Shown: positions 34,552 to 44,228 of the stretch, one piece after another
How positions within the stretch are numbered: the first letter of the stretch is position 1
Layout of the letters: every line of letters starts with the position of its first letter
Assembly: GCF_030398335.1 (NCBI RefSeq)
Contig: NZ_JAOAOP010000016.1
Location: 1 to 64,000 of the forward strand
Length of the DNA stretch: 64,000 nucleotides
Source: Aquibium sp. A9E412
GTDB lineage: Bacteria > Pseudomonadota > Alphaproteobacteria > Rhizobiales > Rhizobiaceae
Direction: 5' to 3'
The notes under the pieces: generated by a model
What the model saw: the letters and a program-made list of their open reading frames with translations, nothing else
Databases searched by the model: none
Told to the model about the DNA's origin: nothing
Program-made: the position numbers and the translations under genes

Positions 34552-37530
34552 TCAAAGACGGCCGAGGTCGCGCAGCTCGCGCAGCGCGGCCGCATCGCGC
34601 GCCGAGACCTCCGGGAACGCCGGATCGGAGCCGACATCCTCGGTGATGCGCCACGAGCGGGCGCACTTGCGGCCCTTGGCGAGCGCCGGCACCACCGCGA
34701 CGCCGGCGACGTCGTCGAGCATGAAGGCACCGGCCGGCGGCGGCGCGTCGGTGATCTCGATGCCGCTGGTGATGCAGATCTCGGCCATGTCGCGGTCGGC
34801 GATCGCCGCGCGCAGCTCCGGCGCCGTGACGTGCACCACCGGCGCGGCCTCGAGCGAGGCGCCGATGCGCTTCTCGCGCCGCTCGACCTCGAGCGCGCCG
34901 GTGACCACGCGGCGCACCTGGCGCACCTTGCGCCACCTCTCCGCCAGCGCCTCGTCGCGCCATTCGGCGGGAATCTCGCGGAACTGCTCGAGATGCACCG
35001 ACACCGCCTCCGGGCGCCGCTCCCGCCACGCCTCCTCCGTGGTGAAGGGCAGCATCGGCGCCAGCCACGTCACCAGCGCGTCGAACAGCGTGCCGACGAC
35101 CTGCAGCGCCGCCCTGCGGCGCAGGCTCGACGGCGCGTCGCAGTAGAGCGTGTCCTTGCGCACGTCGAAATAGAAGGCCGACAGGTCGAGGGTCATGAAG
35201 TCGACCAGCGCGCGACTGACGCGCTTGAAGTCGAAGCCGTTATAGCCCTTGCGCACCACCGCATCGAGCTCGGCCAGCCGGTGCAGCATCAGCCGCTCGA
35301 GCTCCGGCATGTCGGCGACGGCGACCGTCTCGCCGGTCTCGTGCGCCAGCGTGCCGAGCATCCAGCGGATGGTGTTGCGCAGCTTGCGGTAGGCGTCGAT
35401 GTTGGTCTGCAGCACGTTCTTGCCGAGCCGCTGGTCCTCCCAGTAGTCGGTGGTCATCACCCACAGGCGCAGGATGTCGGCGCCCGACTGGTTCATCACG
35501 TCCTGCGGCACGACCACGTTGCCGAGCGACTTCGACATCTTGCGGCCGTCCTCGTCCATGGTGAAGCCATGGGTGATGACCGTCTCGTAGGGCGCGCGGG
35601 CGCGCGTTCCGCAGCTTTCCAGCAGCGAGGAGTGGAACCAGCCGCGGTGCTGGTCGGAGCCTTCGAGATAGACGTCGGCCGGCCATTTGAGGTCGTCGCG
35701 GTCCTCCAGCGTGAAGACGTGCGTGGAGCCCGAATCGAACCACACGTCGAGGATGTCGGTGACCTGGTGCCAGGCGTCCGGGTCGTGATCGTCGCCGAGG
35801 AAGCGGACCTTGGCGCCCTCGGCGAACCAGGCGTCGGCGCCCTCGGCCTCGAAGGCCTCGAGGATGCGCCGGTTGACCGCCTCGTCCTTGAGGATGGCGC
35901 CCGTGTCGTCGGCGAACACGCAGATCGGCACGCCCCAGGCGCGCTGCCGCGACAGCACCCAGTCCGGCCGGTCCTCGATCATGGCGCGCAGCCGCGCCTG
36001 GCCGGCCGCCGGCACGAAGCGCGTCGCGTCGATCGCCGCCAGCGCCCGGCTGCGCAGCGTGTCGGGGCCGGTCGTGCCGGCCGCGCCCGCGGCGCGGCCG
36101 TAGCCGGCCAGGTCCTTGTCCATGTGGACGAACCACTGCGGCGTGTTGCGGAAGATCAGCGGCTTCTTGGAGCGCCAGGAATGCGGGTACTGGTGCTTCA
36201 GCCGGCCGCGGGCGAACAGCATGTCGCGCGCGATCAGCGCCTCGATCACCGCCTTATTGGCGTCGCCCTTCTTGCCGTTGTCGTCGATCACCCGCGCCGC
36301 GCCGCCCTGGCGGTCCGGGCCGAGGCCCGGCGCGTCCCGGGTGTAGCGGCCGGCGTCATCGACGGTGAAGGGGATGGCGGTGTCGATGCCGCGCGCCTCG
36401 AGCGCCTCGCGGTGGTCCATCCAGGCGTCGAAGTCGTCGCGGCCGTGGCCCGGCGCGGTGTGCACGAAGCCGGTGCCCGCATCGTCGGTGACGTGGTCGC
36501 CGGCCAGCAGCGGCACCAGGAAGCCGTAGCCGCCGCCGAGCCCGTAGAGCGGATGGCTGCAGACCATCGCCTCGAGCTCCTGCGGCGCCACCGCGCGCAC
36601 GCGCTGCGCGGCGAGCCGGGCCTTGGCGAAGCACTCCTCGGCCAGCACGTCGGCCAGAAGCAGGCGCTCGCCGGGCTGCGGGCCGTAGTCGTTCTCGGCC
36701 TCGGTCACCGCGTAGAGGCCGTAGGCGATGCGCGGCGAATAGGAGACGGCGCGGTTGCCGGGGATCGTCCAGGGCGTGGTCGTCCAGATGACGACGTGCG
36801 CGCCCTCGAGATCCTCCGGCGCGGCGCTGCCGGGCGGCGCGGCCGGATTGCGCTTGAGCGGGAACTTGACCCACACCGTGTCGGATTCGTGGTCGTGGTA
36901 CTCGACCTCGGCCTCGGCCAGCGCGGTGCGCTCGACCACCGACCACATCACCGGCTTGGAGCCGCGATAGAGCTGGCCCGACATGGCGAACTTCAGGAGC
37001 TCGCCGGCGATCCGCGCCTCGGCGTGGAAGGCCATCGTCAGATACGGGTCGTCGAAATCGCCGACCACGCCGAGCCGCTTGAACTCCTGCGTCTGCACGC
37101 CGATCCAGTGGGTGGCGAAGTCGCGGCACTCCTTGCGGAACTCGTTGACCGGCACCTGGTCCTTGTCAAGCCCCTTGGCGCGGTACTGCTCCTCGATCTT
37201 CCACTCGATCGGCAGGCCGTGACAGTCCCAGCCCGGCACGTAGTTGGAATCGAAGCCGCGCATCTGGAAGGAGCGCGTGATGACGTCCTTCAGCACCTTG
37301 TTGAGGGCGTGGCCGATGTGGATGTTGCCGTTGGCGTAGGGCGGGCCGTCGTGCAGCACGTAGCGCGGCCGGCCGCGCGCGTCGTCGCGCAGCTTGCGGT
37401 AGAGGTCGATCTCCTCCCAGCGCGCGACGATCTCCGGCTCCTTCTTGGGCAGGCCGGCGCGCATGGGAAAGTCGGTCTTCGGCAGGTAGAGCGTGGCGGA
37501 ATAGTCGATCTTGTCAGCCGTTTCGGTCAT
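34552..37530 (-). CDS. ileS: Isoleucyl-tRNA synthetase
   Basis: Class I synthetase of 992 residues. HIGH is at 71-74 ([11 protein letters not shown]) and KMSKS near 664-668 ([11 protein letters not shown]). The editing domain lies between them (e.g. [24 protein letters not shown]). The C terminus [27 protein letters not shown] keeps one Cys of the usual four-Cys zinc element, so the zinc knuckle appears lost. ATG 37530 gives [33 protein letters not shown], a normal bacterial start. The 239-base gap upstream of the start shows no tRNA-like or T-box structure. Confidence 0.97.
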   Translation of the reverse strand: MTETADKIDYSATLYLPKTDFPMRAGLPKKEPEIVARWEEIDLYRKLRDDARGRPRYVLHDGPPYANGNIHIGHALNKVLKDVITRSFQMRGFDSNYVPGWDCHGLPIEWKIEEQYRAKGLDKDQVPVNEFRKECRDFATHWIGVQTQEFKRLGVVGDFDDPYLTMAFHAEARIAGELLKFAMSGQLYRGSKPVMWSVVERTALAEAEVEYHDHESDTVWVKFPLKRNPAAPPGSAAPEDLEGAHVVIWTTTPWTIPGNRAVSYSPRIAYGLYAVTEAENDYGPQPGERLLLADVLAEECFAKARLAAQRVRAVAPQELEAMVCSHPLYGLGGGYGFLVPLLAGDHVTDDAGTGFVHTAPGHGRDDFDAWMDHREALEARGIDTAIPFTVDDAGRYTRDAPGLGPDRQGGAARVIDDNGKKGDANKAVIEALIARDMLFARGRLKHQYPHSWRSKKPLIFRNTPQWFVHMDKDLAGYGRAAGAAGTTGPDTLRSRALAAIDATRFVPAAGQARLRAMIEDRPDWVLSRQRAWGVPICVFADDTGAILKDEAVNRRILEAFEAEGADAWFAEGAKVRFLGDDHDPDAWHQVTDILDVWFDSGSTHVFTLEDRDDLKWPADVYLEGSDQHRGWFHSSLLESCGTRARAPYETVITHGFTMDEDGRKMSKSLGNVVVPQDVMNQSGADILRLWVMTTDYWEDQRLGKNVLQTNIDAYRKLRNTIRWMLGTLAHETGETVAVADMPELERLMLHRLAELDAVVRKGYNGFDFKRVSRALVDFMTLDLSAFYFDVRKDTLYCDAPSSLRRRAALQVVGTLFDALVTWLAPMLPFTTEEAWRERRPEAVSVHLEQFREIPAEWRDEALAERWRKVRQVRRVVTGALEVERREKRIGASLEAAPVVHVTAPELRAAIADRDMAEICITSGIEITDAPPPAGAFMLDDVAGVAVVPALAKGRKCARSWRITEDVGSDPAFPEVSARDAAALRELRDLGRL

Positions 37531-37769
37531 CGTATCGCCGTGTCGGATGGCCGAAGCCGCGCGCGGCCCCGGCAATGTCTGTGGGATGTGCGGATGGGCG
37601 CACCAGGCGCAAGCGTCCCGACCCCTCCGGCGGCATCAGGCCGCCCGGCGGGCCGGGCCGGTAATTCGCAGCGTCAGCGGCGTGAAACGGTCATGCGCGC
37701 ACATGGTCCGCGCCTTTTAGCCGAGCCGACCGGCCGAATAAAGGCCAAAGTCGCAAGGCCGCGCGGCCG

Positions 37770-38579
37770 TCAGAGCGAGAAGTCGAAGCGGTAGGTGGCC
37801 GAGACGCCGAGCAGGAACTGGTCGCGGGCACCGCGCTGGCGCACCAGGGTGGAGTCGGCGGCCGGGCCCATCAGCCGGCTGTACTCGCCGAACAGGCTGG
37901 TCGTCACCCGCTCGCTCGCCTGCCAGGTGACCGCACCGCCGAGACCGACGGCGCCGATGCCGCCGGCCGGCGCGTACACACCGAGACCGGAGGCGGCCGC
38001 CTCGGCGGCGCCGACGCCGTAATAGGCGTCGAAATAGTCGGCCGTCGCGGCCGAAAGCCGCGGCCCGCCCGACAGCCGCACGGTCGGCGTCACGTCGACG
38101 AAGGCGTCGGCGGCGAGGTCTGCGACCACCCCGTCATGGGCGCGGATGCCGCGGCGCAGCTCGCCGCGCAGGCGCAGCCAGCCGGTCGGGTAGACCTCGG
38201 CGAAGGCGCCGACCTCGGCGCCCCAGCGCACCGGGTCGAGGCCGGCGAGGTCCGGCGAATCGCCGGCATCGCGGCGAAACACGATCTTGCCGGTGGCGCC
38301 GACGCGCACGTCGCCGGTGTCGATGACGGCGATCGAGATGTTGTCGTTGCGCGAGGAGAAGCGCGTCACGGCGCCGGCGCGCGACAGCGAGACGAGCGGC
38401 TGGCCGCGGATCAGATAGTCGCGCGCGCCCGCGTAGTCGGGGGCGGTGAACACGGCAGCGCCCAGCGTGAGGTGCCAGTCGCCGGAGAACCACGCGCCGG
38501 GCTCGGCGCGCGCGCCGAGTGTGGCTGCGGCGAGCAGCGCACCGCCGGCCACCAGGCCGGCCACCTTGTTTCCGATCAT
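37770..38579 (-). CDS. MipA/OmpV family outer membrane protein
   Basis: Outer-membrane beta-barrel of 269 residues. The signal peptide MIGNKVAGLVAGGALLAAATLGARAE is followed by WHLTLGAAVFTAPDYAGARDYLIRGQPLVSLSR, the family's opening, and alternating amphipathic strands to a C terminus FLLGVSATYRFDFSL. MipA-type proteins are linked to murein enzymes or to small-molecule permeability; the specific role here is unknown. It is embedded between ribF and ileS on the same strand. Confidence 0.9.
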   Translation of the reverse strand: MIGNKVAGLVAGGALLAAATLGARAEPGAWFSGDWHLTLGAAVFTAPDYAGARDYLIRGQPLVSLSRAGAVTRFSSRNDNISIAVIDTGDVRVGATGKIVFRRDAGDSPDLAGLDPVRWGAEVGAFAEVYPTGWLRLRGELRRGIRAHDGVVADLAADAFVDVTPTVRLSGGPRLSAATADYFDAYYGVGAAEAAASGLGVYAPAGGIGAVGLGGAVTWQASERVTTSLFGEYSRLMGPAADSTLVRQRGARDQFLLGVSATYRFDFSL

Positions 38580-38690
38580 GCTCTCTCCCCCGGGCTCGGA
38601 CGCACACAGGCCCCACTGTCGGTCGAACCTAGCGCGGCGCGGTTAACGGCCCCTGCGGCGCAGCGTCGCAACCCGCGCCCCCTGCCCCGC

Positions 38691-39677
38691 TCAGCCGGCG
38701 AAGCAGATGCGCGCGTCGAGCGCCGACAGCGGCCGCACGTCGGACAAGAGCGCCCGCGCCTCGGCCTCGTCGATCCGCATCTGCGCGGTCAGCGCCTCCA
38801 GGTCGTCGAACTTCTCCTCGCCGCGCAGGAAGCCGAACAGCGACACCGTGCAGGTCTCGCCGTAGAGGTCGCCGGAAAAGTCGAACAGGAAGGTTTCGAG
38901 CAGCGGCCGGCCGTCGTCCTCGACCGTCGGCCGGCGGCCGAAGCTCGCCACGCCGTCGTGCAGGCTGCCGTCGGCGCGGCGCAGCCGCACCGCGTAGATG
39001 CCGTGGCGCAGCGCCGTCTCGGGGGCGAGCGCCATGTTGGCCGTGGGATAGCCCAGCGTGCGGCCGAGCCGGCGGCCGGCGGCCACCGTGGCCGCGACCG
39101 TGTAGCGGTAGCCGAGCAGGCCGGCCGCGCCGGCCGCGTCGCCCTCGGCCAGGCAGCCGCGGATGCGCGTCGAGGATATCACCGCGCCGCCCTCGTCGCA
39201 GAAGGCCTCGGCGAGCGACACGCCGAAGCCGTGCGCCCGGCCGGCCGCGGCAAGCTCGGCCGGGCCGCCGCCGCGCTCGCGGCCATAGTGGAAGTCGTAG
39301 CCGGTGACCGCGTGGGCGATGCCCAGGCCGCCGACCAGCACGTCGCGCACGAAGGCCTCGGGCTCGAGCGCCGCGAAGGCCCGGTCGAAGGGCTGCTCGA
39401 CCACCGCGTCGAAGCCGAGCGCGGCGAGCAGCCGCGCCTTGGCGGGCGCCGGCGTCAGCCGGAACAGCGGCACGTGCGGCGCGAAGACGCTGCGCGGATG
39501 CGGCTCGAAGGTCAGCACCAGGGCGGGCAGGCCGCGCCCGCCGGCGATCGCCAGTGCCTCGTCGAGAACGGCGCGATGACCGCGGTGGACGCCGTCGAAA
39601 TTGCCCACCGCGACGACCCCGCCGCGCAGGGTCTCGGGCAGGCCCGCGGCACCGGCGATGCGCGCGAACTCGCTCAC
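38691..39677 (-). CDS. ribF: Bifunctional riboflavin kinase / FAD synthetase
   Basis: Makes FMN and FAD from riboflavin; 328 residues. The N-terminal nucleotidyltransferase domain has VAVGNFDGVHRGHRAVLDEAL and GYDFHYGRERGGG plus ISSTRIR. The C-terminal kinase domain has GRRLGRTLGYPTANM, then SFGRRPTV and ETFLFDFSGDLYG. The start is a GTG, four bases after the stop of the HAD gene. The FAD-dependent enzymes in this window (monooxygenase, gcdH) depend on its product. Confidence 0.95.
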   Translation of the reverse strand: MSEFARIAGAAGLPETLRGGVVAVGNFDGVHRGHRAVLDEALAIAGGRGLPALVLTFEPHPRSVFAPHVPLFRLTPAPAKARLLAALGFDAVVEQPFDRAFAALEPEAFVRDVLVGGLGIAHAVTGYDFHYGRERGGGPAELAAAGRAHGFGVSLAEAFCDEGGAVISSTRIRGCLAEGDAAGAAGLLGYRYTVAATVAAGRRLGRTLGYPTANMALAPETALRHGIYAVRLRRADGSLHDGVASFGRRPTVEDDGRPLLETFLFDFSGDLYGETCTVSLFGFLRGEEKFDDLEALTAQMRIDEAEARALLSDVRPLSALDARICFAG

Positions 39678-39680
39678 GGT

Positions 39681-40550
39681 CTAGGCGAGCCGCGGGATCA
39701 CGGCCGCCGGCATGAAGCCGTGCCCGGCCAGGAAGGCGGCCAGGCGCTCGGGCTCCGGCTCGGCGCCGTCGCCATATTCGCGCGCGTGGATGCCGGCGGT
39801 GACGAACAGCGCGTCGATGCCGGCGTTCACCGCGCCCTTGATGTCGGTCAGGATGCCGTCGCCGATGGCCAGCACCTCGCTGGCGGCGACCGGGCGGCCG
39901 ATCAGCGCCTCGGCCTCGCGCAGTGCTGCCTCGTAGATCGGCCGGTGCGGCTTGCCGGCGATCATCGTGCGCCCGCCGAGCAGGCCGTAGTCGCGGGCGA
40001 GCGCGCCGGCGCACCAGATCAGCCGGTCGCCGCGCTCGACGACGATGTCGGGGTTGGCACAGATCATCGGCAGGTCGCGGGCGCGCAGCCGGGCGAGCAG
40101 CTCGGCATAGTCGTCCGGCGTCTCGCTGCGGTCGTCCTCGAGGCCGGAGCACACCACGCCCGCCGCCTCGAACTCCTCGACCAGCTCGACGTCGAGCCCG
40201 TCGAACAGCGGCAGGTCCATCTCCGGCCCGATATGGAAGACGCGGCGCGGACCCTCGGCGATCAGCGCGCGCGTCACGTCGCCCGAGGTGATCAGCTTGT
40301 CCCAGGCCTCGCACGGCACGCCGAGCGCGGCGAGCTGGCGTTCCACGGGCCCGTGCGGGCGCGGCGCGTTGGTGATGAGCAGCACCGTGCAGCCGGCCGC
40401 GCGCGCCCGCGCCAGCGCCGCGGTGGCCGCCTCGAAGGCGCCGATGCCGTTGTGCACCACGCCCCACACGTCGCACAGGATCACGGCATAGCGCTCGGCG
40501 ATGCGGTCGAGCGTGGCAATGGTCTCCGGCCTGTCCGGCATCTGTGGCAA
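39681..40550 (-). CDS. HAD-type hydrolase, TIGR01459 family
   Basis: HAD phosphatase of subfamily IIA type, 289 residues. Motif I is ILCDVWGVVHNG, motif II LLITNAPRP, and the C-terminal acidic motif is LAIGDGILTDIKGA. TIGR01459 proteins occur next to ribF in Alphaproteobacteria; the substrate is unknown, but a sugar or nucleotide phosphate related to flavin synthesis is a reasonable guess. The TTG at 40550 has GGGAG seven bases upstream; the ATG at 40541 is the alternative. Confidence 0.9.
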   Translation of the reverse strand: MPQMPDRPETIATLDRIAERYAVILCDVWGVVHNGIGAFEAATAALARARAAGCTVLLITNAPRPHGPVERQLAALGVPCEAWDKLITSGDVTRALIAEGPRRVFHIGPEMDLPLFDGLDVELVEEFEAAGVVCSGLEDDRSETPDDYAELLARLRARDLPMICANPDIVVERGDRLIWCAGALARDYGLLGGRTMIAGKPHRPIYEAALREAEALIGRPVAASEVLAIGDGILTDIKGAVNAGIDALFVTAGIHAREYGDGAEPEPERLAAFLAGHGFMPAAVIPRLA

Positions 40551-40729
40551 GATTGTCTCCCGTCGGCTGGGCTGCGGCTGCCGAACGGCGGCCGGCGCGG
40601 CGTGTCGGGATTAACCGAAGCGGTTCACCCTGTCACCAGCTTTCCCTTAACAGCATGGCCGGGGAATGCGAAAAGAAGGACGGACGGCGCCGGACGCGCT
40701 CGCGCTCCGGCGAAGCGGTGGGAGAGCCG

Positions 40730-41971
40730 ATGGAACGGGCAGCAGCGCTGGTCGCGACCCTCGCCTTGCTCGGCGCGGCAGCCGCGCTGTGGACCGGCGC
40801 GCTGCCGGAGACGACGCGCGCCTGGCTCGCCGGGCTGGCGCTCGCGCCGCTCGTGCTCGTCGCGGCACTGGCGCTGGCGCTGGCCGCGCTGGCGCTCGCC
40901 TGGCGGGCGATGCGCCGCACCGAGGCGATGCGCCGCCAGCTCGTCGTGGTCACCCGCTCGCTCGACGGCGCGCTCGGCGAGATCGAGCGACGCAGCGGCC
41001 GCGACGCCGCCTCGCTCGACGAGCTCAACCGCGCGATGGCGCGCGAGATGGGCGCGCTGAAGGCGCGGCTCGGCGCCGCGCCCGCCACACCGGCCGAGGC
41101 GGCGCCCGCCGCGGCGCCCGAGCCGGCGCCCGGCGCGGCGACGGCGGCGGCCGACGACAGCAACGTGATCTTCCATCCGGCAACGCTCAGGCGGGCAGCC
41201 GCGGCCGAGCCCGCAGCAACGTCGGAGGCGGCGTCCGGCGGGGCCGAAACCGCGCTCGCCGCCGCACTCGAGGCGGGCAGCGTGGAGGTCAGCCTCGAGC
41301 CGGTGATCTCGGTGACGAGCGGCGAGACGGCGGCCTACGAGGTGCTGGCGCACGTGCCGGGCACGGACGGCGACGCCCGCGACCTGCGCCGGCCGGCCGC
41401 CGGCGACGGGCTCGATCCGGCCCGCTTCGAGCGCGTGCTGATCGCCTCCGTCATCGCCGGCGCGCGGCGCCACCTCGGCGCGGCGGCCGAGCGCACGCCC
41501 TTCCACGTGCCGGTGTCGCAGGCGCTGCTGGCGGGCGGCGCGGAGACCGACTGGCTCGCCGAGACGCTCGCGGTGCATCCCGAGGTCGCGCGCTCCTTCG
41601 TGCTGTCGCTGCCGGCGACGGCCTTCGACGAGGCGGAGGCCTTGCGCGGCGCGCTCCGGCCCTTCCTGCAGGCGGGCGGCGGGCTCGCCGTCGAGGACTG
41701 GCCCGGCGCGCCGGACGCGGCGGCGCTGCGCGCGGCCGGCGTCACGCATGTCAAGCTTCCGGCCGGGCGGCTGCTGGCCGACCGGCAGGAGGCGATCGAG
41801 GCGGCACAGGCCGCCGGTCTCGCCCTGGTGGCGCAGGACGTGCGCAGCGACGCGCAGGCGATGGCGCTGATCGACCTCGGCGTCGAGCTGATGTGCGGGC
41901 CGCGCTTCTCGCTGCCGCGCCGGGTGAAGCCCTATCCGGGACCGCGCAGCGAGCCGCGCCAGCGCATGTGA
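40730..41971 (+). CDS. Membrane protein with degenerate EAL domain
   Basis: Protein of 413 residues. Two hydrophobic segments lie at the N terminus (AALVATLALLGAAAALW and APLVLVAALALALAALALAW), then a coiled-coil stretch, an Ala/Pro linker, and an EAL fold. The signature at 204-206 is EVL. Later catalytic blocks are eroded: the Asn block reads FHVPVSQALL, the second acidic block SFVLSLPATAFDEAE, and the DDFGTG position LAVEDWPGAPD. It is probably a non-catalytic cyclic-di-GMP or protein-interaction module. ATG 40730 has GGGAG upstream; 40655 is an alternative. Confidence 0.85.
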   Translation: MERAAALVATLALLGAAAALWTGALPETTRAWLAGLALAPLVLVAALALALAALALAWRAMRRTEAMRRQLVVVTRSLDGALGEIERRSGRDAASLDELNRAMAREMGALKARLGAAPATPAEAAPAAAPEPAPGAATAAADDSNVIFHPATLRRAAAAEPAATSEAASGGAETALAAALEAGSVEVSLEPVISVTSGETAAYEVLAHVPGTDGDARDLRRPAAGDGLDPARFERVLIASVIAGARRHLGAAAERTPFHVPVSQALLAGGAETDWLAETLAVHPEVARSFVLSLPATAFDEAEALRGALRPFLQAGGGLAVEDWPGAPDAAALRAAGVTHVKLPAGRLLADRQEAIEAAQAAGLALVAQDVRSDAQAMALIDLGVELMCGPRFSLPRRVKPYPGPRSEPRQRM

Positions 41972-42065
41972 AGCCGGCGCGGCGGCGGCTTGGTTAAGGC
42001 GCGATGAACCGGCCGCGGCGTATTGTCGGCCCGCGGGAACGCCAAATTAAGGGGTCTGTGCCACG

Positions 42066-44015
42066 GTGCATCCGGCAATTCAGGCTTGGGTGCACTCGAT
42101 GTTTCGCAGATTCTGGCAGGACAGACGCGGCAACTACATGCTCCTCACGGCGGCAGCGATCGTGCCGATCATGGGCGCTCTGGCCATCGGCATCGACTAT
42201 GCCGAGATGACGCGGCAGCGCCAGGCGACGCTCAACGCGCTCGACGCCGCCGGCATCGCCACCGCGCGCCGGGTGATCGAGGGGGCGAGCGAAGCGGAGC
42301 TGGTCACCTACGCCAACGACTTCTTTCTGGCCAATCTCGGCCCGGTCGACCCGGAGAACGCCACGCTCCAGGTCGTCCTGCCGCAGAACAACACCGGCGG
42401 CGGGACGCTGGAGCTGACCGCCGAGCTCAACTACAAGCCCTACTTCCTGCCCGCCTTCCGCGCCCTGATGAAGCCCGGCTTCGACGCCGGCTCGGCCAAT
42501 GTCGACTTCACCGCCCGCTCGGAGGTGCGGCTGAAGAACACGCTCGAGGTGGCGCTGGTGCTCGACAACTCCGGCTCCATGGACTACCGCGGCTCGGGCT
42601 CGGGCAACAAGCGCATCGACCTGCTCAAGGATGCGGCCAAGCAGCTCGTCGACACCATCGCCGCGCAGGGCGCGCAGATGAAGCAGGTGCCCAAGCCGGT
42701 GCAGTTCGGCCTGGTGCCGTTCGCCGCCTCCGTCAACGTCGGGGCCGACAAGGCGACAGAGAGCTGGATGGACACCAAGGGCGTGTCGCCGATCCATCAC
42801 GAGAACTTCGACTGGACGACGATGACCGGCCAGAAGCGGGTGCAGCTTTCCGGCGGCATGTACGTCAAGAAGGGCGACGACTGGGGCGACGAGGAGAACG
42901 AGATCGTCAGCCGCTTCACGCTGTTCGACGAGCTGACGCGCGTCACCGGCCAGGAGTGGAGCGGCGGCCAGGAGAAGGTGTGCAAGCTGTGGTGGCGCGG
43001 CAGCTGCTACTGGTGGGACTGGGAAGACACCGGCGAGTGGACCTACACCTACGGCAGCTATGCGAGCTGGCAGGGCTGCGTGGAGGCCCGGCCGCACCCC
43101 TATGACAAGACCGACACGCCGCCCAGCGCGGCCACGCCGGCCACACTGTTCGTGCCGATGTTCGCGCCCGACGAGACCGACCTGAAGGACGGCTCCGGCC
43201 GGCGCGCCAACGGCGACTGGTGGCCCGACATGCTGGGCGGCTCGCACAACGACAAGCGCCAGGCCTACATGCCGAAATACTTCGCGCCGGCGCCCGACGG
43301 CACCGCGCCGGCCGGTGCCGGCCAGGGGCCGAACGCGAGCTGCACGACCGAGCCGATCACGCCGCTCAAGGACGTCAGCAAGACGGCCGGCCTCAACGAG
43401 ATCAAGGGGGCGATCGACGCCATGGCGCCGAACGGCGCGACCAACGTGCCGCAGGGCATCGCCTGGGGCTGGCGCGTGGTGTCGGGCGGCGAGCCCTTCA
43501 CCGAGGGCCGGCCGGACAGCGAGAAGGGCAACGACAAGGTGGTGATCGTGCTGACCGACGGCGCCAACACCTACTACACGCCCGGCTCGCTGGGCTACAA
43601 CGACCTGGCCGGCAACAAGTCGACCTATTCGAGCTACGGCTACACCGGCCGCGTCCAGCCGGGCGAGACGGCGACGCGGCTGTTCATGGGCACCGGCAGC
43701 GACGTCGGCAAGTCGGACTTCTCCAACGGCAACTATTCCGACGCGCTGAACGAGCAGATGACGGCGTTGTGCACCAATGCCAAGGACTCCGGCGTCATCA
43801 TGATGACGGTGTCGCTCGACCTGTCGACGAGCGACAACGCGGAGAAGAAGCAGATCGCGGCGCTCAAGGAATGCGCCTCCTACTCGCGCTTCCGCAAGGA
43901 CCCGGACGACCCCTCGAAGCCGGCCAAGCTCTACTGGAACGCCACCGGCTCCGATCTCGCCGACAAGTTCAAGGAGATCGCCGACGAGCTGTCCAACCTG
44001 CGCATCGTCAGCTAG
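42066..44015 (+). CDS. TadG-like pilus/surface protein with VWA domain
   Basis: Surface or envelope protein of 649 residues. The N terminus has the TadE/G-type anchor (RRFWQDRRGNYMLLTAAAIVPIMGALAIGIDYAE). A von Willebrand factor A domain follows, with the metal-site motif LVLDNSGSMDY and the strand VVIVLTDGANTYY. Between them sits an unusual Trp/Tyr-rich segment bounded by cysteines (CKLWWRGSCYWWDWEDTGEW). The TadE/G domain usually goes with a tad pilus cluster, but no other tad gene is nearby. The GTG at 42066 (AAGGGG upstream) or the ATG at 42099 could be the start. The stop codon runs straight into a hairpin repeat. Confidence 0.9.
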   Translation: MHPAIQAWVHSMFRRFWQDRRGNYMLLTAAAIVPIMGALAIGIDYAEMTRQRQATLNALDAAGIATARRVIEGASEAELVTYANDFFLANLGPVDPENATLQVVLPQNNTGGGTLELTAELNYKPYFLPAFRALMKPGFDAGSANVDFTARSEVRLKNTLEVALVLDNSGSMDYRGSGSGNKRIDLLKDAAKQLVDTIAAQGAQMKQVPKPVQFGLVPFAASVNVGADKATESWMDTKGVSPIHHENFDWTTMTGQKRVQLSGGMYVKKGDDWGDEENEIVSRFTLFDELTRVTGQEWSGGQEKVCKLWWRGSCYWWDWEDTGEWTYTYGSYASWQGCVEARPHPYDKTDTPPSAATPATLFVPMFAPDETDLKDGSGRRANGDWWPDMLGGSHNDKRQAYMPKYFAPAPDGTAPAGAGQGPNASCTTEPITPLKDVSKTAGLNEIKGAIDAMAPNGATNVPQGIAWGWRVVSGGEPFTEGRPDSEKGNDKVVIVLTDGANTYYTPGSLGYNDLAGNKSTYSSYGYTGRVQPGETATRLFMGTGSDVGKSDFSNGNYSDALNEQMTALCTNAKDSGVIMMTVSLDLSTSDNAEKKQIAALKECASYSRFRKDPDDPSKPAKLYWNATGSDLADKFKEIADELSNLRIVS

Positions 44016-44117
44016 AGCGTTTCCAGGCGAGGTGGACACCGGTTCGCCGTCCGCAAACGCGGCAAGACAACAAATCGGAGCCGATCTGCAATTCCATGAA
44101 GAGCAGATCGGCCCGAG
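44013..44117 (+). repeat. Bipartite hairpin repeat, copy C
   Basis: The TAG stop of the preceding gene is part of the terminal TAGAGCGTTTCC. The first hairpin runs from 44017 to GCAAACGC ending 44060. The second is a perfect ten-pair stem, GCCGATCTGC (44080-44089) with GCAGATCGGC (44103-44112), around a 13-base loop. It is the most complete example of the two-module layout here. Confidence 0.8.
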
Positions 44118-44176
44118 CCGGGCCGGGGCGAAGCGCGGCGGCGCCCTTGCCGCTCCAGACCATATCGGCTAGGTAA

Positions 44177-44207
44177 CGCGCGCCCCGCTCCGGGGCGCGT
44201 TTTCTTT
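44177..44207 (+). terminator. Rho-independent terminator before hisS
   Basis: CGCGCCCCG (44179-44187), loop CTC and CGGGGCGCG (44191-44199) form a nine-pair stem followed by TTTTCTTT. It is the clearest intrinsic terminator in the window. It ends transcription of the TadG-like gene only 22 bases before the hisS ATG, so hisS must have its own promoter very close by, or the structure acts as an attenuator in the hisS leader. Confidence 0.8.
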
Positions 44208-44228
44208 CGTCCCGACAACGGTTTTCTC

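Noticed and set aside
37531-37769. A T-box or other aminoacyl-tRNA-sensing leader upstream of ileS
   Set aside because: I found no T-box bulge sequence or specifier-loop structure, and such leaders are not expected in Alphaproteobacteria.
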